A stretch of DNA of 64,000 nucleotides from Salipiger pallidus (GTDB lineage Bacteria > Pseudomonadota > Alphaproteobacteria > Rhodobacterales > Rhodobacteraceae). The notes below the pieces were generated by a model, which worked only from the letters and a program-made list of their open reading frames with translations, was not told where the DNA came from and ran no database searches. This document shows positions 48,060-57,451 of this stretch, in pieces; the first letter of the stretch is position 1, and each line of letters opens with the position of its first letter. The position numbers and the translations under genes are program-made. The stretch lies in assembly GCF_014643635.1 (NCBI RefSeq), contig NZ_BMJV01000006.1:186001-250000 (forward strand). The letters are read 5' to 3'.

Positions 48060-49039
48060 CCCGAGCTTCCCAGTTCCGCCTTTCGGAACTCCTCAAGCAC
48101 GCGGTGCTGCTGCTGGGCGCGCTGGTGGTGCTGGCCCCCTTCGCGGTGATGATCAGCACCTCGCTCAAGTCCCCCGGCGAGATCGAGCGTGGCACGGGCG
48201 GCTTCTTCGGCGCCCAGGCGCCCATGGTGAACGAACGCTGCGCCATGGCGAATGCGCCCCGCCGCGATGACCTTGACGCCGCGCGGGCCGCCGATCCCGG
48301 CCTCACCGATGCCCGCCTGATGGAGGCACTGACCGCCGAGGTGCGCGAGGCCTGCACCACCAGCCCCATCGCCTTCAACTACGGCTCGGCCTTCTCCGAG
48401 GCGCCACTGCTGCGCTACCTGCTGAACGGGGTGATCGTCACCGGGTCGATCTTTTTGCTGCAGATGATCGTTGCACTGCCCGCCGCCTATGCCCTGTCCA
48501 AGCTGCGCTTCTGGGGCCGGGACGCTGTGTTCGGCATGGTGCTGTTCTGCCTGCTGATCCCGGTCCATGCCATCGCACTGCCGATCTACCTTGGCCTTGC
48601 CAAGATGGGGCTGACCAACACCTATGCCGCGCTGGTGATCCCTTGGGTGATCTCGGCCTTCGGGATCTTCCTCATGCGGCAGTTCTTCATGACCGTGCCC
48701 GATGACCTCGTGGATGCCGCCCGCATGGACGGCATGTCCGAGCTGGCCATCGTCTGGCGGGTGATGCTGCCCACCGCCATCCCGGCGCTGCTGGCCTTCG
48801 CCATCTTCTCGGTGGTGGCGCATTGGAACGACTATTTCTGGCCGCGCATCGTCGTCACCGGCGACCGCAGCCTGTTCACCCCGCCGCTGGGCCTGCGCGA
48901 ATTCCAGGCCGGGTCCGACGGCAACCTCTACGGCCCGATGATGGCCACGGCGACGGTGATCGTCGTGCCGCTGCTGGTCGCCTTCCTGCTGGCACAGCGC
49001 CGTTTCATCGACGGCATCACCCTGTCGGGCATGAAGTGA
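48056..49039 (+). CDS. ABC importer permease 2 (UgpE/MalG type)
   Basis: A 327-residue permease with six helices and the EAA loop DAARMDGMSELAIVWRVMLPTAIPA. The segment between the first helix (ending STSLKSPGEI) and the second (starting LLRYLLNGVIV) is about 75 residues instead of about 30; it is acidic and contains two cysteines (NERCAMA and REACTTS). Such a loop faces the periplasm and could form a disulfide or contact the binding protein. Start at 48056 by ATGA overlap with permease 1. Confidence 0.94.
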   Translation: MTRASQFRLSELLKHAVLLLGALVVLAPFAVMISTSLKSPGEIERGTGGFFGAQAPMVNERCAMANAPRRDDLDAARAADPGLTDARLMEALTAEVREACTTSPIAFNYGSAFSEAPLLRYLLNGVIVTGSIFLLQMIVALPAAYALSKLRFWGRDAVFGMVLFCLLIPVHAIALPIYLGLAKMGLTNTYAALVIPWVISAFGIFLMRQFFMTVPDDLVDAARMDGMSELAIVWRVMLPTAIPALLAFAIFSVVAHWNDYFWPRIVVTGDRSLFTPPLGLREFQAGSDGNLYGPMMATATVIVVPLLVAFLLAQRRFIDGITLSGMK

Positions 49040-49083
49040 CCCCCTCTCCCTCTTTTTCGCAAATCAACCCACGGAGCGATCCA

Positions 49084-50346
49084 ATGACCAGCCTTCCCAC
49101 CCGTCTCGGCCTTGCCGCCGCCCTCATGTGCGGTGCCTCCACCGCCGCCCTCGCTCAGGACAAGGTGACGATCGAGTTCGCCTATCCCTACGCCGCGCTC
49201 TTCGACGTGACCTACGAGGCGATCCTGCCTAAGTTCTACGAGGCGCACCCGGACATCGAGGTCAAGTTCCGCGCTTCTTACGAGCAATACGAGGACGCCT
49301 CGAACACCGTGCTGCGCGAAGCCGTGTCGGGCAACCTGCCCGACGTGACGATGCAGGGTCTCAACCGCCAGCAGATCCTCGTGGAGAAGGGCATCGCCAA
49401 CTCGCTCCAGCCGTTCATCGCCGATGAGGCCGATTTCCAGCAGGACGGCTACCACGAGGCGATGCTGTCGCTCTCGACCTTCGATGGCGATGTCTACGGC
49501 CTGCCGTTCTCGGTCTCGCTGCCGGTGGGTTATTACAACATGGACCTGCTGGAAGTGGCGGGCATCGACGCGCTGCCCACCACCTGGGACGACGTGGTGA
49601 CCGCCTGCGAGGCGCTGAACGCAAGCGGCAGCGGCAATCCGATTTACTGGGACTGGGCGATCACCGGCAACTGGTTCTTCCAGGCGCTGATGTGGGATCA
49701 GGGCAAGCCCACGGTCGAGAACGCGCGCATCAACATGGACAGCCCCGAGGCGCTGGTGGTGCTCGAGACCGTGCAGAAGATCGTCGACGGCTGCGAGATG
49801 AAGAACCTCAGCAGCGACGAGGCGGTGTCGACCTTCGCCGCCGGTGATCTGCCGATGATGTTCACCTCGACCTCGAACGTGGGCCGTATGATGACCATCA
49901 AGAGCGACTTCGACTTCGTCACCGGCAACTTCCCCGGCATTGACGGCACCCCCGAAGGCCTGCCGGCAGGCGGCAATGCGGCGCTGATGACCTCGGCCTC
50001 GGACGATCCTCGTGTGCGCGAGGCGGCGTGGCAGTGGATCAAGTTCATCACCTCGGGCGAGGGCGCGGCAGAGGTGGCGCGGACCACCGGCTACATGCCT
50101 CCGAACAAGGCGGCGAACGACATCATCCTTGCAGATTTCTACGACCAGAACCCGCAGAAGAAGACCGCCGTGGACCAGCTGCCGCTGCTGTCCGACTGGC
50201 AGGCCTATCCCGGCGACAACGGACTTGCGATCACCCAGGTGATCTATGACGGGCTCGAGCGCATCGTCATCGGCGACGCCACCGACATGGAAGAGCTTCA
50301 GCAGGAGCTGGTCGAGGAAATCGACGACCTGCTTCCCAGCAGCTGA
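49084..50346 (+). CDS. ABC importer substrate-binding protein (family 1)
   Basis: A 420-residue periplasmic protein with signal peptide MTSLPTRLGLAAALMCGASTAALAQD. The mature part is a cluster-B type binding protein similar to UgpB/MalE-like proteins: ILPKFYEAHPDIEVKF, LPDVTMQGLNRQQILVEKG, VYGLPFSVSLPVGYYNMDLLE and a C-terminal WQWIKFITSGEGAAEVARTTGYMP. ACGGAG precedes the ATG. By its place with a phosphodiesterase and a phosphatase, the ligand is probably a glycerophosphodiester or similar organophosphate rather than a plain sugar (inference). Confidence 0.92.
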   Translation: MTSLPTRLGLAAALMCGASTAALAQDKVTIEFAYPYAALFDVTYEAILPKFYEAHPDIEVKFRASYEQYEDASNTVLREAVSGNLPDVTMQGLNRQQILVEKGIANSLQPFIADEADFQQDGYHEAMLSLSTFDGDVYGLPFSVSLPVGYYNMDLLEVAGIDALPTTWDDVVTACEALNASGSGNPIYWDWAITGNWFFQALMWDQGKPTVENARINMDSPEALVVLETVQKIVDGCEMKNLSSDEAVSTFAAGDLPMMFTSTSNVGRMMTIKSDFDFVTGNFPGIDGTPEGLPAGGNAALMTSASDDPRVREAAWQWIKFITSGEGAAEVARTTGYMPPNKAANDIILADFYDQNPQKKTAVDQLPLLSDWQAYPGDNGLAITQVIYDGLERIVIGDATDMEELQQELVEEIDDLLPSS

Positions 50347-50403
50347 TCAAGGCCCGTGCCGTCCGGCCCCACGCCGGGCGGCACCGATCCAAGGAAGACC
50401 CAC

Positions 50404-51258
50404 ATGAAATTCATCCATCTCACCGACACCCATGTGATCGGCGGCGACCGCACGCTTTATGGTGGCGATCCGGCGCAGCGGCTTGGCCTTGCGGTCGACA
50501 GCATCAACCGCGAACATTCCGATGCGGCCTTCACCGTTGTGACCGGCGATCTGACCCACTGGGGCGATGCTGATGCCTACGCGGCGTTCGAGGCGCAGAT
50601 CTCGCGGCTGGCGATGCCGCTGGTGCTGATGGTCGGCAACCACGACGTGACCGAGGCGTTCTCGGCCACCTTCCCCGATGCCCCTCGCGACGAGGCCGGT
50701 TTCGTGCAGAGCACGCGCCAGACGCCGCAGGGCACCTGCCTGTTCCTCGACACGCACCAGCCCGGCACCCATGCGGGCCACTACTGCGCGACACGGCGCG
50801 CTTGGCTGGCGCGGCAGCTGAATCAGACCTCGGGGCCGCTGCTGATGTTCATGCACCATCCGCCGTTCGCCACCGGCATCGCGGCGATGGATGCGATCAT
50901 GATGCAGGATCACGCCGTCTTCTGGGACGTGATCGAGCCGCACAAACACCGCATCCGCCACCTGTTCTTCGGCCATGTTCACCGCGCCATGTGGGGCAAC
51001 TGGCGCGGCATCTCGTGGTCCTGCATGCGCGGGCTAAACCACCAGGTTGCGCTGGATCTGACCCCCGGCATGACGTCGATCCCCGGCGATCTTGGTGCGC
51101 CCGCCTATGGCGTCGCGCTGGTGGACGAGGATTGCGTCACCGTCCACCTGCACGAATTCGCCAGCACCGCGCCGCGCTTCACGCTGGACGCACCCGATGG
51201 CGGTGACAGCGCCGCGTATGCGCTGTCCATGCAGCACGACGGTTACGCCTTTCCATGA
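50404..51258 (+). CDS. Metallophosphodiesterase (GpdQ/CpdA-like)
   Basis: A 284-residue calcineurin-like phosphoesterase of the class III cyclic nucleotide / glycerophosphodiester type. All metal-binding motifs are present: LTDTHVIGG, VTGDLTHWG, VGNHDVTEAF, MFMHHPPFATG and FFGHVHRAMWG. No signal peptide, so it acts in the cytoplasm on imported substrate. GpdQ, a relative, splits glycerophosphodiesters to glycerol-3-phosphate and an alcohol. The stop overlaps the HAD phosphatase start by ATGA, which argues that the phosphodiesterase product is its substrate. Confidence 0.92.
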   Translation: MKFIHLTDTHVIGGDRTLYGGDPAQRLGLAVDSINREHSDAAFTVVTGDLTHWGDADAYAAFEAQISRLAMPLVLMVGNHDVTEAFSATFPDAPRDEAGFVQSTRQTPQGTCLFLDTHQPGTHAGHYCATRRAWLARQLNQTSGPLLMFMHHPPFATGIAAMDAIMMQDHAVFWDVIEPHKHRIRHLFFGHVHRAMWGNWRGISWSCMRGLNHQVALDLTPGMTSIPGDLGAPAYGVALVDEDCVTVHLHEFASTAPRFTLDAPDGGDSAAYALSMQHDGYAFP

Positions 51259-52022
51259 CCGATCCCGCAGTGACGGTCGGTGACCGTTTCACACGGGCGC
51301 GCGCCCAGCTGGGCCGCGCCACCCGCATCCTGTGCGATCTCGACGGTTGCATCGTCTCCGGGGATCGGCTGCTGCCAGGGGCGAAGCGCTTTGCGAAAGC
51401 CATGGGTGACCGGCTGGTGATCGTGTCGAACAACTCCAGCGACACGCGCGAAACCCTGTCGCGGCGCCTCACTGCCCTTGGCCTTCCGGTCGCCCCCGCG
51501 GCCATCGTGCTGGCCGGCGAGGCCGCGCTCGAGGCGGCGCGGCAGGAGGCACCCGGTGGCAGGCTCTGCCTTCTGGCAAGCGACGCGCTGACGGGCATGG
51601 CGCGGGCCATGGGGTTCGATCCCATGGCAGAACGGGCTGAGGCGGTGGTGCTTTGCCGCGATACAGCGCTTTGCCTCGGGCGGCTGGAGATGGCGCTGCG
51701 CCACTTGTCGCGCGGTGTTCCGCTGGTGGTCGCCAATCCCGACCTGACCCACCCCGGACCGGATGGCCCCGCCATCGAAACCGGCGCGCTGCTGACCCTG
51801 CTGCAGGCCTGTCACGACCCGGTCCGCGTGGTACATGTGGGCAAGCCCGCGCCGCTGCTCTTTCGCCGTGCGCTGGGCGGCGTCGCCCCGGGCGATGCGG
51901 TGATGCTGGGCGACAACCCCGCCACCGACATCAGCGGTGCACGCGCCATGGGCATGGCGGCGATCCGGCTTGCCGCGCCGGGCGGTCCCTGCGGCTTTCC
52001 CACCCTGCAGGATCTTGCCTGA
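51255..52022 (+). CDS. HAD-IIA (NagD-like) phosphatase
   Basis: A 255-residue HAD hydrolase. Motif I is ILCDLDGCIVSG (nucleophile D28 and D30 region), motif II VSNNSSDTRETLSRRL, motif III lysine in VGKPAPLLFRRAL and motif IV MLGDNPATDISGA. The cap position after motif II is that of the NagD group, which includes glycerol-3-phosphate and p-nitrophenyl phosphatases. In this operon it most likely dephosphorylates the monoester produced by the phosphodiesterase. Last gene of the importer operon. Confidence 0.92.
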   Translation: MTDPAVTVGDRFTRARAQLGRATRILCDLDGCIVSGDRLLPGAKRFAKAMGDRLVIVSNNSSDTRETLSRRLTALGLPVAPAAIVLAGEAALEAARQEAPGGRLCLLASDALTGMARAMGFDPMAERAEAVVLCRDTALCLGRLEMALRHLSRGVPLVVANPDLTHPGPDGPAIETGALLTLLQACHDPVRVVHVGKPAPLLFRRALGGVAPGDAVMLGDNPATDISGARAMGMAAIRLAAPGGPCGFPTLQDLA

Positions 52023-52045
52023 GGTCGCCGCCCGAACACCCCCGT

Positions 52046-52066
52046 TGCAAATGTCAGACATTTGCA
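52046..52066. promoter_or_regulatory. 21-bp perfect palindrome upstream of acuI
   Basis: Arms TGCAAATGTC and GACATTTGCA around a single central A. It lies in the 118-base gap between the phosphatase gene and acuI, 74 bases before the acuI start. Symmetry and length are those of a dimeric repressor site (TetR or GntR type). AcuR, a TetR repressor, controls acuI in some relatives, but no acuR gene is visible here. Confidence 0.65.
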
Positions 52067-52140
52067 TGACACTGCCGGAAACGGGTCATGGCCACGCCTT
52101 TGGCCTTGCGAAGACACACCGGCGATAGGGGAGACTTGCC

Positions 52141-53133
52141 ATGTTCGACGCCATTCTCATCGACAAGACGGACGACGCCCAGACGGTCACCACCAGTCAG
52201 CTGGCCCCCGAGCAGCTGCCCGAGGGTGATGTTCTGGTCGAGGTTGCCTACAGCACGCTGAATTACAAGGACGCGCTTGCGATCACAGGCAAGGGGCCGG
52301 TGGTGCGCAAGTTCCCCATGGTGCCCGGCATAGACTTCTCCGGCATCGTCCGGGACAGCAGCCACGAGGATTTCAAGCCCGGCGACCGGGTGGTTTTGAA
52401 TGGCTGGGGCGTGGGGGAAACCCACTGGGGCGGCCTTGCGGGCATGGCGCGGGTCAAGGGCGACTGGCTGGTGCCCCTGCCGGACGGCATCTCGATGCGG
52501 CAGGCCATGGAGATCGGCACCGCCGGCTATACCGCGATGCTGTGCGTGATGGCGCTGGACCGCTGCGGCGTCAAACCGGGGGACGGACCCGTCGCCGTGA
52601 CTGGGGCCGCTGGCGGCGTCGGGTCCGTGGCGACGACGCTGCTGGCTGGGCGGGGCTTCGAGGTGGCCGCTGTCACCGGCCGCGCCTCGGAGGCGGAGTT
52701 CCTGCGCGGCCTCGGCGCGTCTGAGATCGTGGACCGCGAAGAGCTGTCGGGCAAGCACCGCCCATTGGCCAAAGAACGCTTTGCCGCCGGCATCGACGTG
52801 GCGGGCAGCGGCGTGCTGGCGAACCTGCTGTCGATGATCCGCTACGGTGGCCGCGTCGCGGCCTGCGGGTTGGCGGCGGGGATGGACCTGCCGGCCACGG
52901 TCATGCCCTTCATCCTGCGCGGCGTCACGCTGGCGGGCGTCGACAGCGTGATGTGCCCGATGGAGCGGCGGCTCGAGGCGTGGCGCCTTCTGGCGCAGGA
53001 GCTGGACCTCGACAAGCTCGGCGCACTGTCGGTGGAGGTGCCGTTCTCCGAGGTGATCGACACCGCGCCCCGCTTCCTCGAGGGGCAGGTGCGGGGCCGT
53101 ATCGTGGTGCCAGTCGCGCCGGATCTGGCCTGA
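52141..53133 (+). CDS. acuI: Acrylyl-CoA reductase AcuI (YhdH-type MDR oxidoreductase)
   Basis: A 330-residue medium-chain reductase of the YhdH/AcuI group. [31 protein letters not shown] at the N-terminal domain, the nucleotide motif [20 protein letters not shown] (about residue 152) and [26 protein letters not shown] are characteristic. AcuI reduces acrylyl-CoA to propionyl-CoA with NADPH, a step in DMSP and 3-hydroxypropionate metabolism and in acrylate detoxification. No DMSP lyase or demethylase gene is in the window. GGGGAGA precedes the ATG. Confidence 0.9.
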   Translation: MFDAILIDKTDDAQTVTTSQLAPEQLPEGDVLVEVAYSTLNYKDALAITGKGPVVRKFPMVPGIDFSGIVRDSSHEDFKPGDRVVLNGWGVGETHWGGLAGMARVKGDWLVPLPDGISMRQAMEIGTAGYTAMLCVMALDRCGVKPGDGPVAVTGAAGGVGSVATTLLAGRGFEVAAVTGRASEAEFLRGLGASEIVDREELSGKHRPLAKERFAAGIDVAGSGVLANLLSMIRYGGRVAACGLAAGMDLPATVMPFILRGVTLAGVDSVMCPMERRLEAWRLLAQELDLDKLGALSVEVPFSEVIDTAPRFLEGQVRGRIVVPVAPDLA

Positions 53134-53321
53134 GGCTGATCGGGGCTGAAACGCCCCCAAGTGCTATCTGAAGGGCACCGGATTTTCAGCTCTGGTCTTG
53201 GCCCCCGCCGCCTGCGCCGACATGGCTTGATCGAGGCCAATCCGCGCGGCCCGCGGAACGCAAGGGTGACAGCGCAAGATGCGGATGACACAGGAGGCTG
53301 ACGAGGCCATTCCCCATGAAA

Positions 53322-53356
53322 AAGGCCCCCGCCCGAACTGCTCGGGCGGGGGCCTT
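53322..53356 (-). terminator. Intrinsic terminator of icd
   Basis: AAGGCCCCCGCCCGA and its complement form a perfect 15-pair stem around ACTGC. On the minus strand it is followed by a run of five T, 15 bases after the icd stop; it may also stop acuI read-through. Confidence 0.93.
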
Positions 53357-53370
53357 CCTGTTCTTGGCGC

Positions 53371-55575
53371 TTACGCGAAGATCGCGTTCAGCGTGGCCGA
53401 GGGGCGCATCACCGACGCGGTCTTGTCTGCGTCACCGTGGTAGTAGCCACCAAGGTCCGCCGCGCTGCCCTGCGCCGCCGCCAGCTCACCGGTGATCGCC
53501 GCTTCGCCGTCGGCAAGCGCCTTTGCGATGGGGGCGAAGTGGGCGGCGAGGTCGGCATCGTCGGACTGTGCCGCCAACGCTTCGGCCCAGTAGCGGGCGA
53601 ACCAGTAGTGGCTGTCACGGTTGTCGGGCTCGCCGACCTTGCGTGACGGGCTGCGTCCGTTGTCGAGGATGCCCTGCGTCGCGGTTTCCACCGCAGTGCC
53701 CAGCACCCGTGCCTTTTCGTTGTCCTTCTGGTCGGCGTAGAACTTGAAGCTCTCGCCCAGGGCACAGAATTCGCCGAGGCTGTCCCAACGCAGGTGGTTC
53801 TGTTCCTGCAGCTGCTGCACGTGCTTGGGGGCCGAGCCGCCAGCGCCAGTCTCGAACAGGCCGCCGCCGTTCATCAGCTTCACGATCGACAGCATCTTGG
53901 CCGAGGTGGCCAGCTCGAGGATCGGGAACAGGTCGGTGAGGTAGTCGCGCAGCACGTTGCCGGTGATGGCGATCGTGTTCTCACCCTTGGTGATGGTCTC
54001 GAGGCTGGCGATGGTCGCTTCGCGGGGGGCCATGATCTCGAACTTGTCGGCAACGCCCTTGGCCTCGAGGATCGGCTTGACGTAGGCGATCAGCTCGGCG
54101 TCATGGGCGCGGCTTGCGTCGAGCCAGAAGATGGCGCGGTAGCCGGTGGCCTTCTGACGGTCGATGGCCAGCTGCACCCAGTCCTCGATCGGCGCCTTGC
54201 GGGCCGAGGCCGAGCGCCAGATGTCGCCCGCTTCGACGGCGTGCGAATGCAGCACGGTGCCATCGTCGAGGATCATCTTCACGGTGCCCGCTTCGGGAAT
54301 CTCGAAGGTGGTCGGGTGCGAGCCGTATTCTTCGGCTTTCTGAGCCATCAGGCCGAGGTTCTGAACCGTGCCCGCGGTGGCGGGGTTCAGCGCGCCGTTG
54401 GCCTTGAAGAACTCGATCGCCGCGTCATAGACCGGCGCGTAGGAGTTGTCGGGGATCACGCAGTTGGTGTCGTGTTGCGCGTTGTCCGGACCCCAGCCCT
54501 TGCCGCCGTCGCGGATCAGCGCGGGCATCGACGCGTCGATGATCACGTCGGACGGCACGTGCAGGTTGGTGATGCCCTTGTCAGAGTTCACCATGTACAT
54601 GGGCGGACGGGTGTCGCGCACGTCTTCGATGGCCTTGAGGATCTCGGGCTCGTCCTTGACTCGCTCCAGCAGCGCACCGAGGCCGCCGTTGGGGTTCACG
54701 CCGAGTTCCTTCATCTTGTCGCCGTACTGCTCGAAGACCGGGGCAAGCCATGCCTTGACCGCGTGGCCGAAGATGATCGGGTCCGAGACCTTCATCATCG
54801 TTGCCTTCATGTGCAGCGAGAACAACGTGCCCTCGGCCTTGGTCTTCTCGATTTCCTCGGCGAGGAAGGCGTCAAGCGCGGCGGCGGACATGTAAGTCGC
54901 ATCGACCACGGTGCCCTCGGGGTAGCTCACGCCATCCTTGAGGACGGTCTCACCGCCTGCGGTCTCGAGCACGATCTTCGCGGTCGCCGCCTTGGGCAGC
55001 GTCGCGGAGACCTCGTTCGAGAAGAAATCGCCGCCGGACATGGACGCAACGCGGGTCTTGGACTCGGAGGTCCACTTGCCCATGCGGTGCGGGTTGTCCT
55101 GGGCGAACTTCTTCACGGCAGCCGCGGCGCGGCGGTCCGAGTTGCCCTCGCGCAGGACGGGGTTCACCGCCGAGCCCTTGAGGGTGTCATACTTGGCGCG
55201 CGCCGCCTTCTCCTCGTCCGTGGACGGAGAATAGGGGTAGTCGGGAAGGGCGTAGCCTTGGGACTGCAGCTCCTTCACCGCAGCCACCAGCTGCGGCTCG
55301 GACGCCGAGATGTTGGGCAGCTTGATGACATTGGCCTCGGGGGTCTTCACCCACTCGCCGAGCCAGGCAAGATCGTCGGACTGCTTTTGCGCGTCGGTCA
55401 ACACCTCGGGGAAGGTCGCGATGATTCGACCCGCAAGCGAAATGTCCTTGGTGCCGACGGTGATTCCCGCCGCCGAGGCAAAGCTCTGGATGATCGGAAG
55501 CAGCGAGGCCGAGGCCAGCTCGGGCGCTTCGTCTACCGTGGTATACACAATATCAGGAGTCTGTTTGTCAGCCAT
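53371..55575 (-). CDS. icd: Isocitrate dehydrogenase, NADP-dependent, monomeric
   Basis: A 734-residue monomeric-type (IDH-II) enzyme of the citric acid cycle, oxidising isocitrate to 2-oxoglutarate with NADP. Diagnostic segments are the start [76 protein letters not shown] and [18 protein letters not shown]. The length is normal. It is monocistronic on the minus strand with a strong terminator. The homodimeric icd type is unrelated in sequence to this form. Confidence 0.98.
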   Translation of the reverse strand: MADKQTPDIVYTTVDEAPELASASLLPIIQSFASAAGITVGTKDISLAGRIIATFPEVLTDAQKQSDDLAWLGEWVKTPEANVIKLPNISASEPQLVAAVKELQSQGYALPDYPYSPSTDEEKAARAKYDTLKGSAVNPVLREGNSDRRAAAAVKKFAQDNPHRMGKWTSESKTRVASMSGGDFFSNEVSATLPKAATAKIVLETAGGETVLKDGVSYPEGTVVDATYMSAAALDAFLAEEIEKTKAEGTLFSLHMKATMMKVSDPIIFGHAVKAWLAPVFEQYGDKMKELGVNPNGGLGALLERVKDEPEILKAIEDVRDTRPPMYMVNSDKGITNLHVPSDVIIDASMPALIRDGGKGWGPDNAQHDTNCVIPDNSYAPVYDAAIEFFKANGALNPATAGTVQNLGLMAQKAEEYGSHPTTFEIPEAGTVKMILDDGTVLHSHAVEAGDIWRSASARKAPIEDWVQLAIDRQKATGYRAIFWLDASRAHDAELIAYVKPILEAKGVADKFEIMAPREATIASLETITKGENTIAITGNVLRDYLTDLFPILELATSAKMLSIVKLMNGGGLFETGAGGSAPKHVQQLQEQNHLRWDSLGEFCALGESFKFYADQKDNEKARVLGTAVETATQGILDNGRSPSRKVGEPDNRDSHYWFARYWAEALAAQSDDADLAAHFAPIAKALADGEAAITGELAAAQGSAADLGGYYHGDADKTASVMRPSATLNAIFA

Positions 55576-55913
55576 GTTTTCTAAAGCCCCTCCAAGGTCA
55601 TGGGAAAACGCCGGGATCGGTCACCGGCAGCAGAATACAGGCTTGGCTGTAGCATTGCACGGCCCGGTCTTAAAGCGCCTATCGGTCGCCCTTGGCGGGT
55701 GTTTGCGCCGCAACTGGCTGAAAATCGCGCTGCCTTGCCCCCGATGTTGGCGCTTCCGATGGGTCGGGACACCTCCGGCGAGCGTATTATCCGAAGAGAA
55801 GAAACAGGGGGCCGCGCCTTTGCACTGCCATGTCATGCCGGTCAGCATCTTGCGTTTCTTCTCTTTCCAAATACGCACCCCTGCGCCCTCGACACCGGCG
55901 CGGCGCCCGTGGA
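55576..55913. other. 338-base gap between icd and the ABC-2 permease gene
   Basis: Contains the icd promoter region and one copy of a 24-base repeat (55856-55879). No protein or RNA gene is recognised. Confidence 0.5.
55856..55879 (-). repeat. 24-base dispersed repeat, copy 1
   Basis: Identical over 24 bases to 63879-63902. The core on the plus strand is CTTTCCAAATACGCACC, preceded by TTCTTCT. It ends 34 bases before the stop codon end of the ABC-2 permease gene, that is just downstream of that gene. Confidence 0.9.
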
Positions 55914-56711
55914 TCAGCCCTGCCTGCGCCGCCTTGTCATGCCGTAGGCAGGATCGTAGCCCACCACCGCAAGCCCGAAAAACAGCGCGAAACAGGCGGT
56001 GACCCAGCCAAGCGCGGGCAGGTTGAGCTCGAGGTAAAGCGCGAAGCGGATCAGCTCCACCGCGTGAGTGAACGGGTTCCAGGCGCAGATGTCGCGCAGA
56101 AGCTCGGAGCTTTCGGCCATCTTCCACAGCGGATAGAGCGCCGTGGACATGAAGAACATCGGGAAGATCACGAAGTTCATAACCCCTGCGAAATTCTCGA
56201 GCTGGCGGATGGTGGACGAGATCAGCAACCCCAGCGCCCCCAGCATCAGACCCGAGATCACCAGCGCCGGCAGCGCCGCCACGTAGCCCCAGCCGGGGAG
56301 GGTGATGCCGAAGCCCGCAGCCACGGCCAGAAACACGTAGACCTGAAGGATCGACACCGCGACCCCGGCCAGCAGTTTCGACAAGAGCAGCCACCACCGG
56401 GGCAGGGGCGAGGTCAGCAGCAGGCGCATCGACCCCATCTCCTGATCGTAGACCAGTGACAGTGACGATTGCATCCCGTTGAACAGCTGGATCATGCCGC
56501 ACAGGCCCGGGACGATGTAGATCTCGTAGGTGATGTAGGTCTGGTAGGGCGGAATGATCGACAGCCCCAGCGCCGCCCGGAACCCTGCCGCGAAGACCAC
56601 GAGCCACACGAGCGGGCGCACCAGTGCCGCAAGAAAACGCGAGCGCTGGTGGACGAAGCGCAGCGCCTCTCGGCGCACGATTGCCAGCATTGCCGTGATC
56701 CAGACCTTCAT
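55914..56711 (-). CDS. ABC-2 type permease, PQQ/alcohol-associated (PedC-like)
   Basis: A 265-residue ABC-2 permease with six membrane helices. FVHQRSRFLAALVRPLVWLVVFAAGFR near the N-terminus, TYITYEIYIVPGLCGMIQLFNGMQSSLSLVYDQEMGSMR and the C-terminal PLWKMAESSELLRDICAWNPFTHAVELIRFALY match the permeases linked to PQQ-dependent alcohol oxidation. It overlaps the ATPase gene by ATGA. Together they form a probable exporter of unknown substrate. Confidence 0.85.
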   Translation of the reverse strand: MKVWITAMLAIVRREALRFVHQRSRFLAALVRPLVWLVVFAAGFRAALGLSIIPPYQTYITYEIYIVPGLCGMIQLFNGMQSSLSLVYDQEMGSMRLLLTSPLPRWWLLLSKLLAGVAVSILQVYVFLAVAAGFGITLPGWGYVAALPALVISGLMLGALGLLISSTIRQLENFAGVMNFVIFPMFFMSTALYPLWKMAESSELLRDICAWNPFTHAVELIRFALYLELNLPALGWVTACFALFFGLAVVGYDPAYGMTRRRRQG

Positions 56712-57451
56712 CGCGCCGCCTCCGTGCCGCCGGTCATCTGCATGAATACCTCGGACAGCGGCGCGCCGCGGTGCAGGCGTTCGGCGCTGTCATGGGCCAG
56801 CACGCGCCCTTGGTGCAGCACCACCACGTCGTCGCTGTCGCGAATCTCGTCCACCAGATGCGTTGCCCAGAGCACCGTCAGCCCGTTCCCCGCCAGCCCG
56901 TGCACGTGGTCCACGATGGCCTGCCGCGACTGGAAGTCGAGGCCAACGGTCGGCTCGTCCAGCAGCAGCACCTGCGGGCGATGGATCAGGGCGCGGGCGA
57001 TCTCCATCCGCCGCCGGTGGCCGCCGTTGAGATTGCGAACCTTTTCGGCCGAACGCTCGGCCATGCCCAGCCGGTCGAGCGCATCGGCAGCGCGGGCGTC
57101 GGCCTCGCGCCCGGCGATGCCGTGCAACGCCGCGAAATAGCGCATGTTGCGCGCCACCGACATGTCCAGATCCAGCGTCGGCTGCTGGAACACCACCCCG
57201 ATGCGCGACAGCGCCGCGCGGGGCGCGCGCGCCATGTCGTGCCCGGCCACGGTGATCTGCCCCTCGCGCGTGACGAACAGCCGGGTGAGCAGCGAAAACA
57301 GCGTCGATTTGCCCGCGCCGTTCGGCCCCAGCAGCGCGGTGAAGCCTGGCCTCAGGGCAAAGCTCACCCCGTCGAGGGCGCGCTTTGGCCCATAGCTGTA
57401 GCCAAGGTCGGTCACCGAAAGGGCAGTCATGCGGGCGAGGTCTCCGGTCAT
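56708..57451 (-). CDS. ABC transporter ATPase, PQQ/alcohol-associated
   Basis: A 247-residue ATPase: Walker A GPNGAGKSTLFSLLTRLF, Q-loop VVFQQPTLDLDMSVARNMRYFAALHG, an unusual signature LNGGHRRRMEIARALIH, Walker B LLLDEPTVGLDFQSRQ and H-loop ATHLVDEI. The ABC-2 permease follows with an ATGA overlap, so the pair works as an ABC-2 complex. The start at 57451 overlaps the upstream permease by ATGA; an internal ATG at 57430 is the alternative. Its place five genes from pqqA supports the alcohol-oxidation link. Confidence 0.88.
   Translation of the reverse strand: MTGDLARMTALSVTDLGYSYGPKRALDGVSFALRPGFTALLGPNGAGKSTLFSLLTRLFVTREGQITVAGHDMARAPRAALSRIGVVFQQPTLDLDMSVARNMRYFAALHGIAGREADARAADALDRLGMAERSAEKVRNLNGGHRRRMEIARALIHRPQVLLLDEPTVGLDFQSRQAIVDHVHGLAGNGLTVLWATHLVDEIRDSDDVVVLHQGRVLAHDSAERLHRGAPLSEVFMQMTGGTEAAR

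Noticed and set aside
53794-55584. 596-codon plus-strand frame opposite icd
   Set aside because: Shadow of the monomeric isocitrate dehydrogenase gene.
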